From CAVTBX01 sp963733135 (GTDB lineage: Bacteria; Actinomycetota; Thermoleophilia; Gaiellales; Gaiellaceae): 64,000 bases of DNA. Position 1 is the first letter of the stretch. Each line of letters begins with the position of its first letter. Below the pieces are notes generated by a model. It ran no database searches. It had not been told where the DNA came from and saw nothing but the letters and a program-made list of their open reading frames with translations. The stretch covers positions 379,586-443,585 of the forward strand of contig CAVTBX010000008.1 in the NCBI GenBank assembly GCA_963733135.1, given 5' to 3'. Of the stretch, positions 1 through 6,922 are shown in pieces. A program made the position numbers and the translations under genes.

Positions 1-729
1 CTGGACGGGCGCCTCTGCGTATCGAACGGTCTTCTTGATCCGGGTGTTGAAGACCAGGTCTCCGAAATTCTCCCGCAGCATCTCCACCGCCTCCTTGGCG
101 TGGAGCGTGCGGCCGTCGTACATCGTCGGAAGGATCCCGCGGATCTCGACGACAGGGTTCAGATTCTCTCGGATCATCGACAGCGTTCCTTCAAGCTGAA
201 CGAGGCCCCGAAGGGAGAGGTACTCGCACTGCACGGGAACGATGACGGAGTCGGCGGCTGTCAAGGCGTTGATCGTCAGCAAGCCGAGTGATGGCGGCGT
301 GTCGATGAGGACGAAGTCGTATGTGCTTCGCATCGGCAAGAGCGCCTTTTGCAGCGCACGCTCGCGGCCGATCATGCTCGACAGAGCGAGCTCGGCGCCC
401 GCGAGATCGATCGACGAGACGGCGACGTCGATCTCAGCGCGCACGATCACATCCTCCATCGGCATCGAGTGGACGAGCACGTCGAACATCGAGCGCTCGA
501 CCGTGTCCGGATCCATGCCCTGGCTCATCGTCAGGTTGCCCTGAGGATCGAGATCGACGGCCAGCACGCGGTGGCCCAGCTCCGTGAACGCGACGGCGAG
601 ATTGAGGGTCGTCGTGGTCTTTGCCACGCCGCCCTTCTGGTTGGCAAAGGCGATGACCTGTCCCAAGGCCGCTCCTCGAGAGGTAGGCGCTTCGGATCCC
701 GAGCGCGAAAGAGGATTGAGAAGGCTCAC
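1..729 (-). CDS. parA: ParA/Soj-type partition ATPase (3' end cut by window)
   Basis: Deviant Walker-type ATPase that works with ParB in chromosome segregation. The reading frame from a GTG at 729 gives 243 residues with no stop before the window edge. After a 21-residue N-terminal extension comes the Walker A segment FANQKGGVAKTTT (the KGGVAKTT signature with the second lysine). It is followed by LAVDLDPQGNLT (A' motif) and, near the edge, a VRYAEAP segment like the VRLSEAP found near the end of the family. Only some 20-30 residues should be missing. The GTG is preceded by a strong GGAGG seven bases upstream. A TTG at 666 is an alternative start directly before the ATPase domain. Confidence 0.93.
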   Translation of the reverse strand, partial: MSLLNPLSRSGSEAPTSRGAALGQVIAFANQKGGVAKTTTTLNLAVAFTELGHRVLAVDLDPQGNLTMSQGMDPDTVERSMFDVLVHSMPMEDVIVRAEIDVAVSSIDLAGAELALSSMIGRERALQKALLPMRSTYDFVLIDTPPSLGLLTINALTAADSVIVPVQCEYLSLRGLVQLEGTLSMIRENLNPVVEIRGILPTMYDGRTLHAKEAVEMLRENFGDLVFNTRIKKTVRYAEAPVQ

Positions 730-751
730 CAGGAGGCCTCCTTTCGTTTCA

Positions 752-772
752 GGCTAGCACAATCCTCTAGCC
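752..772. promoter_or_regulatory. Inverted repeat upstream of parA
   Basis: GGCTAG and CTAGCC half-sites (752-757 and 767-772) are separated by nine bases, 23 bp upstream of the parA start and downstream of the agmatinase stop. It could be an operator overlapping the parA promoter or a weak terminator for the gene behind it. There is no T-run, so an operator is slightly favoured. Confidence 0.3.
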
Positions 773-797
773 GATCCTGACTGGGTTTGCGGGCCGT

Positions 798-1739
798 TCA
801 GCCCCGTCGGAGCGCCAGGAGCGACAGCATCTCGAAGCACGCGTTCGCAGCGACGAAGGACGTGATGCCCGACGGATCGTAGGGAGGCGAGACCTCGACA
901 CAGTCGAAGCCACGGAAGTCGAGCCCAGCGAGCGCCCGGAGGTAGGTCAAGGCCTCCCGGCTCGACGGCCCTCCGACTTCCGGCGTGCCGGTTCCAGGCG
1001 CGAACGCTGGGTCGACGAAATCGATGTCGAAGGACAGGAAACACGGCCCACGCCCGGCGCGCGTATGGACACGCTCGGCGAAGCCGCCTGGGCCCACGGC
1101 CGCAAGCTCCTCGTACGGAATGGCGTCCAGACCGTGCTCCCTCGGGAGGTTGGCGTCGCTCGCCGCGGCCAGCGACCCGCGCATGCCGGCCTGAACCGAG
1201 CGCGCGGGATCGACGAGGCCCTCCTCGAGCGCACGCCTGACGACGCTTCCGTGGAACAGCTTCTGGCCGAAGTACTCGTCCCACAGATCGTGATGGGCGT
1301 CCAGCTGCACGAGCCCGACCGGACCGTGTACCGAGACGACCGCCCGGAGCTCCGCCAGGAGGACTGTGTGATCGCCGCCCAGGCAGAGCGTCGTCACTCC
1401 TTCTCTCACGAGTTCCGTGAGCGCAGCGGCAGAACGCTCCAGCGAGTCCTCGGTCGAGCCGGGCACGGTGGGAACGTCGCCCCAGTCCACGAGCGAGAGG
1501 CGATCCGTTACGTCGACTCCGAGCAATGGATTGTGGTTGCGGAGCATGACCGAAGCCGACCGGATCCCCTCCGGGCCGAAGCGGGCGCCCGACCGATAGA
1601 CGACAGCCCCGTCGGTCGGGATGCCGACGACGGCGACGTCGACGCCCTCGAGCTCGCGGACGTGCGGAAGCCGCATGAACGTTCGCGGGCCCGAGAAGCG
1701 CGGTGTCTCGAACGCGTCGGGGGGGCCGTACCGCGGCAT
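798..1739 (-). CDS. speB: Agmatinase / ureohydrolase family enzyme
   Basis: Mn-dependent ureohydrolase of 313 residues, the usual size. The family hydrolyses agmatine, arginine or a guanidino acid to urea plus amine. The metal motifs are intact: GGDHT at about 121-125, DAHHD at 147-151 and SFDIDFVDPAFAPGTGTPE at about 236-254. The last of these (DPAxAPGTGTP) fits agmatinase better than arginase. The gene lies nine bases after the small gene at 1749-2030 and is probably cotranscribed. Substrate specificity cannot be settled from sequence. A second ureohydrolase sits at 48425-49546. Confidence 0.88.
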   Translation of the reverse strand: MPRYGPPDAFETPRFSGPRTFMRLPHVRELEGVDVAVVGIPTDGAVVYRSGARFGPEGIRSASVMLRNHNPLLGVDVTDRLSLVDWGDVPTVPGSTEDSLERSAAALTELVREGVTTLCLGGDHTVLLAELRAVVSVHGPVGLVQLDAHHDLWDEYFGQKLFHGSVVRRALEEGLVDPARSVQAGMRGSLAAASDANLPREHGLDAIPYEELAAVGPGGFAERVHTRAGRGPCFLSFDIDFVDPAFAPGTGTPEVGGPSSREALTYLRALAGLDFRGFDCVEVSPPYDPSGITSFVAANACFEMLSLLALRRG

Positions 1740-1748
1740 GCGCGAAAT

Positions 1749-2030
1749 CTACGACACGGTGTCCTCCCTTCTCCGGGTCGCCGACCCCACGCGATCCTCG
1801 CCGACCGTCGGCCCGCCGGATCGCCCAGTCCGAAGACCCGCTCCCGCAGCCTCCTCGGACACCGACTCTCGACGCTCGACCGCGGCGTCACGTCTTTCGC
1901 TGCGAAGGCTTCGCTCGCCCTCCTCGAGCAAGCCGCGTACCTCGCGAAGGAGCTCGGACCTGGCTGCTCCGGCTCCCGAGAGCGCGCCGATGCGTCCCAG
2001 TCGGTCGAGGATCTCGGCGGTGTCGTCCAT
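1749..2030 (-). CDS. Small charged protein, possible coiled coil
   Basis: Open frame of 93 codons ending nine bases before the agmatinase ATG. The N-terminal half (ILDRLGRIGALSG then LLREVRGLLEEGERSL) has heptad-like leucines. The C-terminal half is Arg/Glu/Ser-rich and low complexity. No family is recognised. No clear ribosome-binding site precedes the ATG, so it may be leaderless. Support is operon position and a plausible amphipathic N-terminus. It could still be a chance frame. Confidence 0.45.
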   Translation of the reverse strand: MDDTAEILDRLGRIGALSGAGAARSELLREVRGLLEEGERSLRSERRDAAVERRESVSEEAAGAGLRTGRSGGPTVGEDRVGSATRRREDTVS

Positions 2031-2141
2031 GTATCGACCGTAGCGCGCGAAAACGCACGGATGAGCACGCTTCGTGTCGACTTCGTGACGGCTCTGCGCC
2101 AGAGGATATGAGCGGCGTGTGTTGCCCGCTCGCCCGACCGG

Positions 2142-2354
2142 CTAGACGGGCTCGGTCGGATCCCGATCCGGCGTGGGGTCGCCAGCGTGACGCCCGCACG
2201 AGCGCCACCACGTGAACCCGAGAATCGCCTCACCGGCCACTGCGACTCCAAGCACCGCCCAGCTCCGCTGGAAGACCGGCAGCAGCAGACCGAAGGCCAT
2301 GGCGAGGAGGAGTAGTCGACAGCGGCGAAGGCGAACGAGCTCGCCGCGATTCAT
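2142..2354 (-). CDS. Small two-helix membrane protein
   Basis: Seventy residues from an ATG that overlaps the stop of the upstream gene as ATGA (2351-2354), a typical translational-coupling arrangement. This start is preferred over longer in-frame extensions that would lie inside that gene. Residues about 13-28 (LLLLAMAFGLLLPVF) and 31-49 are hydrophobic enough for two membrane segments, with positive residues before the first. The tail is short, acidic and proline-rich. Function unknown. Confidence 0.6.
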   Translation of the reverse strand: MNRGELVRLRRCRLLLLAMAFGLLLPVFQRSWAVLGVAVAGEAILGFTWWRSCGRHAGDPTPDRDPTEPV

Positions 2355-3613
2355 CCCGTCGCGACGACTCGGGCGGCCGTCGTGGACGGGCGCGGCCGCA
2401 GGCCGAGCAGCGCCTCGTCGAGCTCCGCCACCAACGCCGGTCGCGACTCGTGAAGAAGAGTCTCGACGAGCGCTCTCCGTACGCACTCTTCCGCACGGGC
2501 GCCCGGGCCGTCGCCGTCGACCAGCGCCCGAAGGGCGGTCAGGAGCTCGGCACGCTCGCGGGCGTTTTCGCCGAGGAGCACAGCGGCCCGCATCGCGGCT
2601 GCCCACGGTCCCTCGTCACAACCGAGCAGCGAGCTCAGCGCCTCCCGCAGCTCGTCGGCTCGCACCGGGCCCTCGTGGAACAGAGCCAGCTCCCAGCGGT
2701 CGAGCGCCTCGAGCACATCGCAGTCCGACGGAACGCACGCGAGCTGCTCCTGAAGCTCGACGACCAACCGGGCACGGAACGGGTCGAGCCTGGTTGGTTC
2801 TCCGGCCGGAAGCTGCGCCGCGAGCGCCGGCACCGGCCGAACCCCGTAGGGCCGCCAGTCGAGACGCTCAAAGATCACTGGGCCGGCCGCGATTGCACCC
2901 GGCGTTGCCAAGCGGAGCGCCGTCACCGTTCGCGCGATCTCAATCTGGACGTCCGGCACCCTGCACGCGGTCGCATCAAGCTCCGTCTCGAGCTCGAGGA
3001 CGAGCGTCCGATCAACCTCGCGGCCGAAGTCTCGTGGGGCCAGACGGCCGGCATCCGGCCAGGTCGCGACCAGCTCGCCGGCCGCGACCGGCCGCACCGT
3101 CAGCCCGCGACCGAGGACGATCGGACCGCCCGCACTCAGCCCGACCAGCGGTGCAACGGCTCCGTATAGGCGGCGCTCCCCGAACAGCGAGCGCTCAAGC
3201 TCGGCATACGCTTGCTCGAAGGCCGCGTCGTCCCAGTCGAAGCCGCCGCAAGCCTTCGCCGTCCCGACGAGCAGCGGAATCAGAACCGTGCGGCGAAGAG
3301 CCTCGTCCTCCCCCACCCGCTCACCCGCATGGGCCTGCGCGAAGAGACCGGCGGCCGGCTCCTCCTTCAGGACTGCGAGAGCGGCCTGAGCGTCGTCGCG
3401 TCGTCCGAGTCGCTCAGCCCGCGCCTCGACGAAGGCCCCGACGAGAGGACGGTACTCGTAGAGCGTCGGACGGCCGGGCGCCGCATGCTCCTCGAGCTCG
3501 ACAGGCAGGTCGGCACCCTCCTCAAGCTCCGCCCCGAGGTCGAAGAACGCGCCGAGGCAGAACGACCGGAGCGCTCGCAGTAAGTGGGGTGCCCGAGGAG
3601 CCGTGGAGGCCAC
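2351..3613 (-). CDS. Uncharacterised 420-residue protein
   Basis: A long leucine- and acid-rich protein whose start is taken as the GTG at 3613, nine bases after the glycosylase stop. No strong Shine-Dalgarno is visible and an internal CTG (about 3580) is possible. It is not recognised. Secondary structure looks mixed: an N-terminal part with a TLYEYRPLVGAFVEARAERL helix, a middle beta-rich section around ATWPDAGRLAPRDFGREVDR, and a helical C-terminal third. There are no signal peptide, membrane segments or obvious catalytic motifs. It overlaps the downstream membrane gene by four bases, so the two are probably coexpressed with the repair genes upstream. Confidence 0.65.
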   Translation of the reverse strand: MASTAPRAPHLLRALRSFCLGAFFDLGAELEEGADLPVELEEHAAPGRPTLYEYRPLVGAFVEARAERLGRRDDAQAALAVLKEEPAAGLFAQAHAGERVGEDEALRRTVLIPLLVGTAKACGGFDWDDAAFEQAYAELERSLFGERRLYGAVAPLVGLSAGGPIVLGRGLTVRPVAAGELVATWPDAGRLAPRDFGREVDRTLVLELETELDATACRVPDVQIEIARTVTALRLATPGAIAAGPVIFERLDWRPYGVRPVPALAAQLPAGEPTRLDPFRARLVVELQEQLACVPSDCDVLEALDRWELALFHEGPVRADELREALSSLLGCDEGPWAAAMRAAVLLGENARERAELLTALRALVDGDGPGARAEECVRRALVETLLHESRPALVAELDEALLGLRPRPSTTAARVVATG

Positions 3614-3621
3614 GCGGCGGG

Positions 3622-4374
3622 TTACGCGGTGGCGTGCTCCGTTCCTGCCTGACAGCGCGGGCACCAATACGCAGTCCGCGCCTCGTCTCCCTGCGGCCAC
3701 GAGCGGATGACCTCTCCGCAGCGACGACACGGAAGGCCGGCGCGCCGGTACGCCTGGCGCCTCGGGCGGGGGGCGCTCATCGCGTCGTGGGCCGCGTCGA
3801 GCACACGGCGCAGATCCTCGTCCGAGACCTCTCCGACCGACGTCCAGGGAGAGACCCCTGCAAGCCAGAGCGCCTCCGCCTTCCACATGTTGCCGATCCC
3901 GGCGACGGCCCTCTGGTCGAGGAGCGCCTCTCCAATCTCCCGCGTCTGGCCGGCCGCCCGCAGCCGACCGATCATGCCGTCGAGATCGGGACGCACGTCC
4001 ATGATGTCCGGTCCGAGCCGGCGGATAGCCGCCGGCGGACGACGGCGGAGCTCGAGCACCGGGCCGTTCCACTGGAGCGCCTGCCAGTCGCCGCCGCGGA
4101 GCACGAGCCACGGCCGGCCTGTGTAGCGGTGCGCCGCGGGCCGTACGTGCCAGCGTCCCTTCATCCGTAAATGGCTCCGAAGGACGAGCCCGCCCTCGAA
4201 CGTCAGCAGGAGGTTCTTGCCGACCGCCTCGATCCGCTCGAGCCGCTTCCCGTCGAGCTCCTCGGCAAGGCCGAGGAGTTGTGCGCGCGGATGCGGGGTT
4301 TCGACGGCGACCACCTGACCCTCGAGCTTCTTGAGCCGCTCGGCGTACCGGCGAAGGCTGTCCCCTTCGGGCAC
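3622..4374 (-). CDS. nei: Nei/Fpg-type DNA glycosylase (endonuclease VIII-like)
   Basis: Bifunctional glycosylase/AP lyase that removes oxidised bases. From a GTG at 4374 the protein is 250 residues and begins (M)PEGDSL, giving the catalytic N-terminal proline and the following glutamate. VGKNLLLTF supplies the conserved lysine near position 53. IGNMWKAEALW matches the family's helix-two-turn-helix region. The C-terminal zinc finger has CxxC pairs (CRRCGEV, then WCPRCQ). PEGD rather than PELPEVE makes it Nei-like rather than MutM-like. The frame is open into the uvsE gene upstream, but a mature N-terminal proline is needed for chemistry, so the GTG start is chosen. Confidence 0.88.
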   Translation of the reverse strand: MPEGDSLRRYAERLKKLEGQVVAVETPHPRAQLLGLAEELDGKRLERIEAVGKNLLLTFEGGLVLRSHLRMKGRWHVRPAAHRYTGRPWLVLRGGDWQALQWNGPVLELRRRPPAAIRRLGPDIMDVRPDLDGMIGRLRAAGQTREIGEALLDQRAVAGIGNMWKAEALWLAGVSPWTSVGEVSDEDLRRVLDAAHDAMSAPRPRRQAYRRAGLPCRRCGEVIRSWPQGDEARTAYWCPRCQAGTEHATA

Positions 4375-4378
4375 CGGT

Positions 4379-5352
4379 TCAGCGTAGCGCCGAGGCGGTG
4401 CGCTCCTCGGCCGCGGCGAGGTCAGGCGCGACTCGCTCGAGGGCCCGCCGCACCCAGAGCACGGCCAGATCCTGGCCTTGGCCTCGAGCATGACGTCTAG
4501 AGGCCCCGGCGCGAGGTGCAGCACGTCGGCGACGTCCCACGGAGTCGTAAAGTCGGCGTGCTGGTCGAGGAGCGGCGGCACGAGCCTGATCGTCTTTCCG
4601 CGCCCGACCGTCCTGAGCTCGGTGCGAGGCGAGGACACGTGAACCTTCGGACGAACGCCGTCGGGCCAGGTCGCGTACGCCGCGGCAAGGGCCTCGCCCG
4701 CGTCTTCCCAGATTCCGGGATTGACGCGGTGATGATGGGAATCGAACACGACGGGCACGCCGGTGCGCCGGTGGAGCTCGAGCACGTCGTCGAGGTCGAA
4801 GCTCGTCTCGTCATGCTCGACCACCAGGCGTCGGCGTGCCCGCTCCGACAGGCGCTCGTAGCACGCTGCCCACCGGTCGAGGGCAGAGGCTCGGTGGCCG
4901 TAGAGGCCGCCGACATGGATGACAACGACGCCTTCGGCCGGCTGGCCGAGCGCGTCGAGGAGGAGCGCGTCCTGCTCCACGTCCGCAATCGCCTTCTCGG
5001 CCACGGCGGCGTTCTCGGCGTTGAGCACCGAGTACTGGCCCGGGTGCGTGGAGAGTCGAAGCCCGAGCTTGCGAGCCTTCGCGCCGAGCTCGGCAAGCTG
5101 CACCTCGCAGGCGTCGATCTGGCGCCGGTAGCCGAGCTCCGGAAGGTCGGGATGCGTGCCGTACGGCACGGTCGAGCTCGACATCCGGTAGACGCGCACG
5201 TCGATCCGATCGAGGTACTCGAACGCCGCGGCGAGAAGCTCGAGCGAACGGCTGAGATGCGGGCCGCTCTGCCAGCGACGCGAGTCGTGGGTCTTCATCC
5301 CACCCCCGTCGAGGATCTTGACTGCGAAGCCGAGCCGGTAGGGCTGCGTCAC
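4379..5352 (-). CDS. uvsE: UV damage endonuclease UvsE (one-base frameshift near the end)
   Basis: TIM-barrel endonuclease that nicks 5' of UV photoproducts. From GTG 5352 the family features are clear: YRLGFAVKI start, VYRMSSSTVPYG, the STHPGQYSVL metal loop (H103, Q106), VVIHVGGLYG, VVEHDETSFDLDDVL, DSHHHRVNPG and a C-terminal LEAKA. At about 4473 the sequence shifts by one base. Restoring one base (AAGGCCAAGGAT instead of AAGGCCAGGAT) continues the typical tail KDLAVLWVRRALE and reaches a TGA at 4379-4381, next to the nei start. The span is 974 bases, one short of a whole frame. As read, the frame runs into nei and gives a false fusion. Confidence 0.85.
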
Positions 5353-5510
5353 GGGGCGACTCCGAGCGCCGCCAGGAGCCGGTCGAGCGCCCCAGGCTCG
5401 AGGATCCCAGCCGTCGCCTGGGGATGAACGTGCGTAAGCGTGGCCTCCTTCGCGCGTCGCCGCCTCCAAGAACGCGGCAAGTCTCGCGCGGCGACGGTCT
5501 GATTGTCCAT
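5349..5510 (-). CDS. Possible 53-residue ORF overlapping the uvsE start
   Basis: ATG at 5510 to a TGA that overlaps the uvsE GTG as GTGA. The C-terminal half (HPQATAGILEPGALDRLLAA) looks protein-like, while the N-terminal half is arginine-rich. An alternative frame through the same DNA reads LAAFLEAATREGGHAYA, so an indel within this short gene is possible. No family recognised. It might be a coupled leader gene or chance. Confidence 0.3.
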   Translation of the reverse strand: MDNQTVAARDLPRSWRRRRAKEATLTHVHPQATAGILEPGALDRLLAALGVAP

Positions 5511-5525
5511 GATTTGGTTGACTTT

Positions 5526-6044
5526 ATGGCGCCCGAGTGGAAAACGGCCGAGCGGCAGTCCTCCTCCGGAGCGGTCGAGTCAGAGCAATTCCTCATGACC
5601 GACCGGGCGGTCGTTCCGGCCAGCGAGGACGGGGCGAAGCGACTGGGACACGTCTACTGGGAAACGCTCGAGCCTTTCACGCGCTCGCTCGTCGCCGTGC
5701 GCGGCCTCACGGACGGCGGCATCGAGTTGCGCCTCCGAGCGGGGCCGACCCTGCTCCGGTTCGGCGCCCCTGAGCTCACGGCCACCAGTCGCGAGGTCTC
5801 CTGTCGCTATGCGATCGTGGGCGGGCTCCTCGCGAGACGGCGGCTCGGTGCGATCACCTTCCGGCAGGAGGAGTGCGCGGAGGGCTTTGTCCTCAGCTCC
5901 GCGATCACGGATTTCCATCCGACCCTCGCGGCACGCCCGGGCAGGCCGGAATGGACGGGCGCGCTCTACGTGCAGGGCCAATCCCGGCTTCATGTCGCCC
6001 TCAGCCGACGCTACTTCGCGCGACTGCTCGAGGAGTCGGCGTGA
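5526..6044 (+). CDS. Conserved-looking protein of unknown function
   Basis: 172 residues from ATG 5526, with ATG 5596 as an alternative start. The core reads like a compact beta-rich domain: LGHVYWETLEPFTRSLVAV, IELRLRAGPTLLRFGAPEL, RYAIVGGLLARRRLGAI and a C-terminal HVALSRRYFARLLEE helix. No signal peptide or catalytic motif is evident and I do not recognise the family. Its TGA overlaps the GTG of the downstream NAD-binding protein as GTGA, so the two are very likely translated together. The start lies only 15 bases from the divergent ORF at 5510. Confidence 0.7.
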   Translation: MAPEWKTAERQSSSGAVESEQFLMTDRAVVPASEDGAKRLGHVYWETLEPFTRSLVAVRGLTDGGIELRLRAGPTLLRFGAPELTATSREVSCRYAIVGGLLARRRLGAITFRQEECAEGFVLSSAITDFHPTLAARPGRPEWTGALYVQGQSRLHVALSRRYFARLLEESA

Positions 6045-6922
6045 GGGTCGCCGTCTTCGGAGCCACCGGGACGATCGGTCGCGCGCTCGTGCCGGTACTG
6101 GCGGATCGGCACGAGGTCGTCGCCGTCTCCAGGCGCCGGCGGGAGAGTGACGAACCGAACGTCCAGTGGGTCGCCGCGGACGTCACCGCCGGCGAGGGTG
6201 TGGCCGCGGCCCTCGAGGATGTCGACGTCGCGTACTACCTCGTGCACTCGCTCGGCTCGCGTGACTTCGAAGAGGACGACCGCCGAGCAGCTGACACGGT
6301 CGCACGGGAGGCTGAGGCGGCGGGAGTGAGGCAGATCGTGTACCTCGGTGGGCTCGGAGACGACTCGCCCGACCTCTCGCCGCATCTACGGAGCCGCCGC
6401 GAGACAGGCGAGCGGCTCGCCGCCGGCAGCGTTCCCACGACGACGCTGCGTGCCGCGATGGTGGTGGGGCCGGGCAGCGCCGCCTTCCTGACAATCGTCG
6501 CGCTCGTCGACCGGCTCCCGGCGATGGTTACTCCGCGCTGGGTGAAGACGGAGACCCAGCCGGTCGCTCTCGCAGACGTCGTGCGCTTCCTGGCCGAGGT
6601 CTGTGGGAACGAGGAAACCTTCGATGAGGCGTACGACGTGGGCGGCGCGGATGTGATGACCTACCGCGAGATGATGGAGCGGATCGCCGCAATCCGCGGA
6701 AGGCATCCGCTAATCGTCGAAGTCCCGTTCCTCTCGCCCCGGCTCTCGTCCCTCTGGCTAAAGCTAGTAACGCCCGTGAACGCATCCGTGGCGAGGCCGC
6801 TCGTCGAGGGCCTCAGGAACCGAACCGTCGCCGAGGAGCACCGGATCCGCGAACTGGCTCCCGGCGAGCTCATGAGTTTCGACGAGGCCGCGCGAGAGGC
6901 GCTCGCTGCCGAGGAAGACTAG
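6041..6922 (+). CDS. NAD(P)-binding SDR-type protein (NmrA / atypical SDR)
   Basis: 293 residues from GTG 6041. The N-terminus RVAVFGATGTIGRALVPVL carries the GxTGxIG dinucleotide-binding loop of extended/atypical short-chain dehydrogenases. VDVAYYLVHSLGS, QIVYLGGLGDD and TTLRAAMVVGPGS match the NAD(P)H-binding family often annotated as complex-I NDUFA9-like or NmrA-like. There is no classical YxxxK, as is common in this group, so it may be a regulator or isomerase rather than a dehydrogenase. It overlaps the preceding unknown gene. Its stop overlaps the lhr stop by four bases on the opposite strand. Confidence 0.82.
   Translation: MRVAVFGATGTIGRALVPVLADRHEVVAVSRRRRESDEPNVQWVAADVTAGEGVAAALEDVDVAYYLVHSLGSRDFEEDDRRAADTVAREAEAAGVRQIVYLGGLGDDSPDLSPHLRSRRETGERLAAGSVPTTTLRAAMVVGPGSAAFLTIVALVDRLPAMVTPRWVKTETQPVALADVVRFLAEVCGNEETFDEAYDVGGADVMTYREMMERIAAIRGRHPLIVEVPFLSPRLSSLWLKLVTPVNASVARPLVEGLRNRTVAEEHRIRELAPGELMSFDEAAREALAAEED

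Noticed and set aside
2099..2113. Third copy of the structured element (CCAGAGGATATG shared with copy A)
   Set aside because: Only the 12-base apical part matches. Neither the conserved core nor any arms are present.
2212..4170. Long open frames opposite real genes, such as a 652-codon plus-strand frame
   Set aside because: They are arginine/proline-rich shadows caused by high GC content, without recognisable domains, and the opposite strand carries better genes.
3622..5469. A 615-residue UvsE-glycosylase fusion protein
   Set aside because: A one-base repair restores the normal UvsE tail and stop next to the glycosylase start, and the glycosylase needs a free N-terminal proline.
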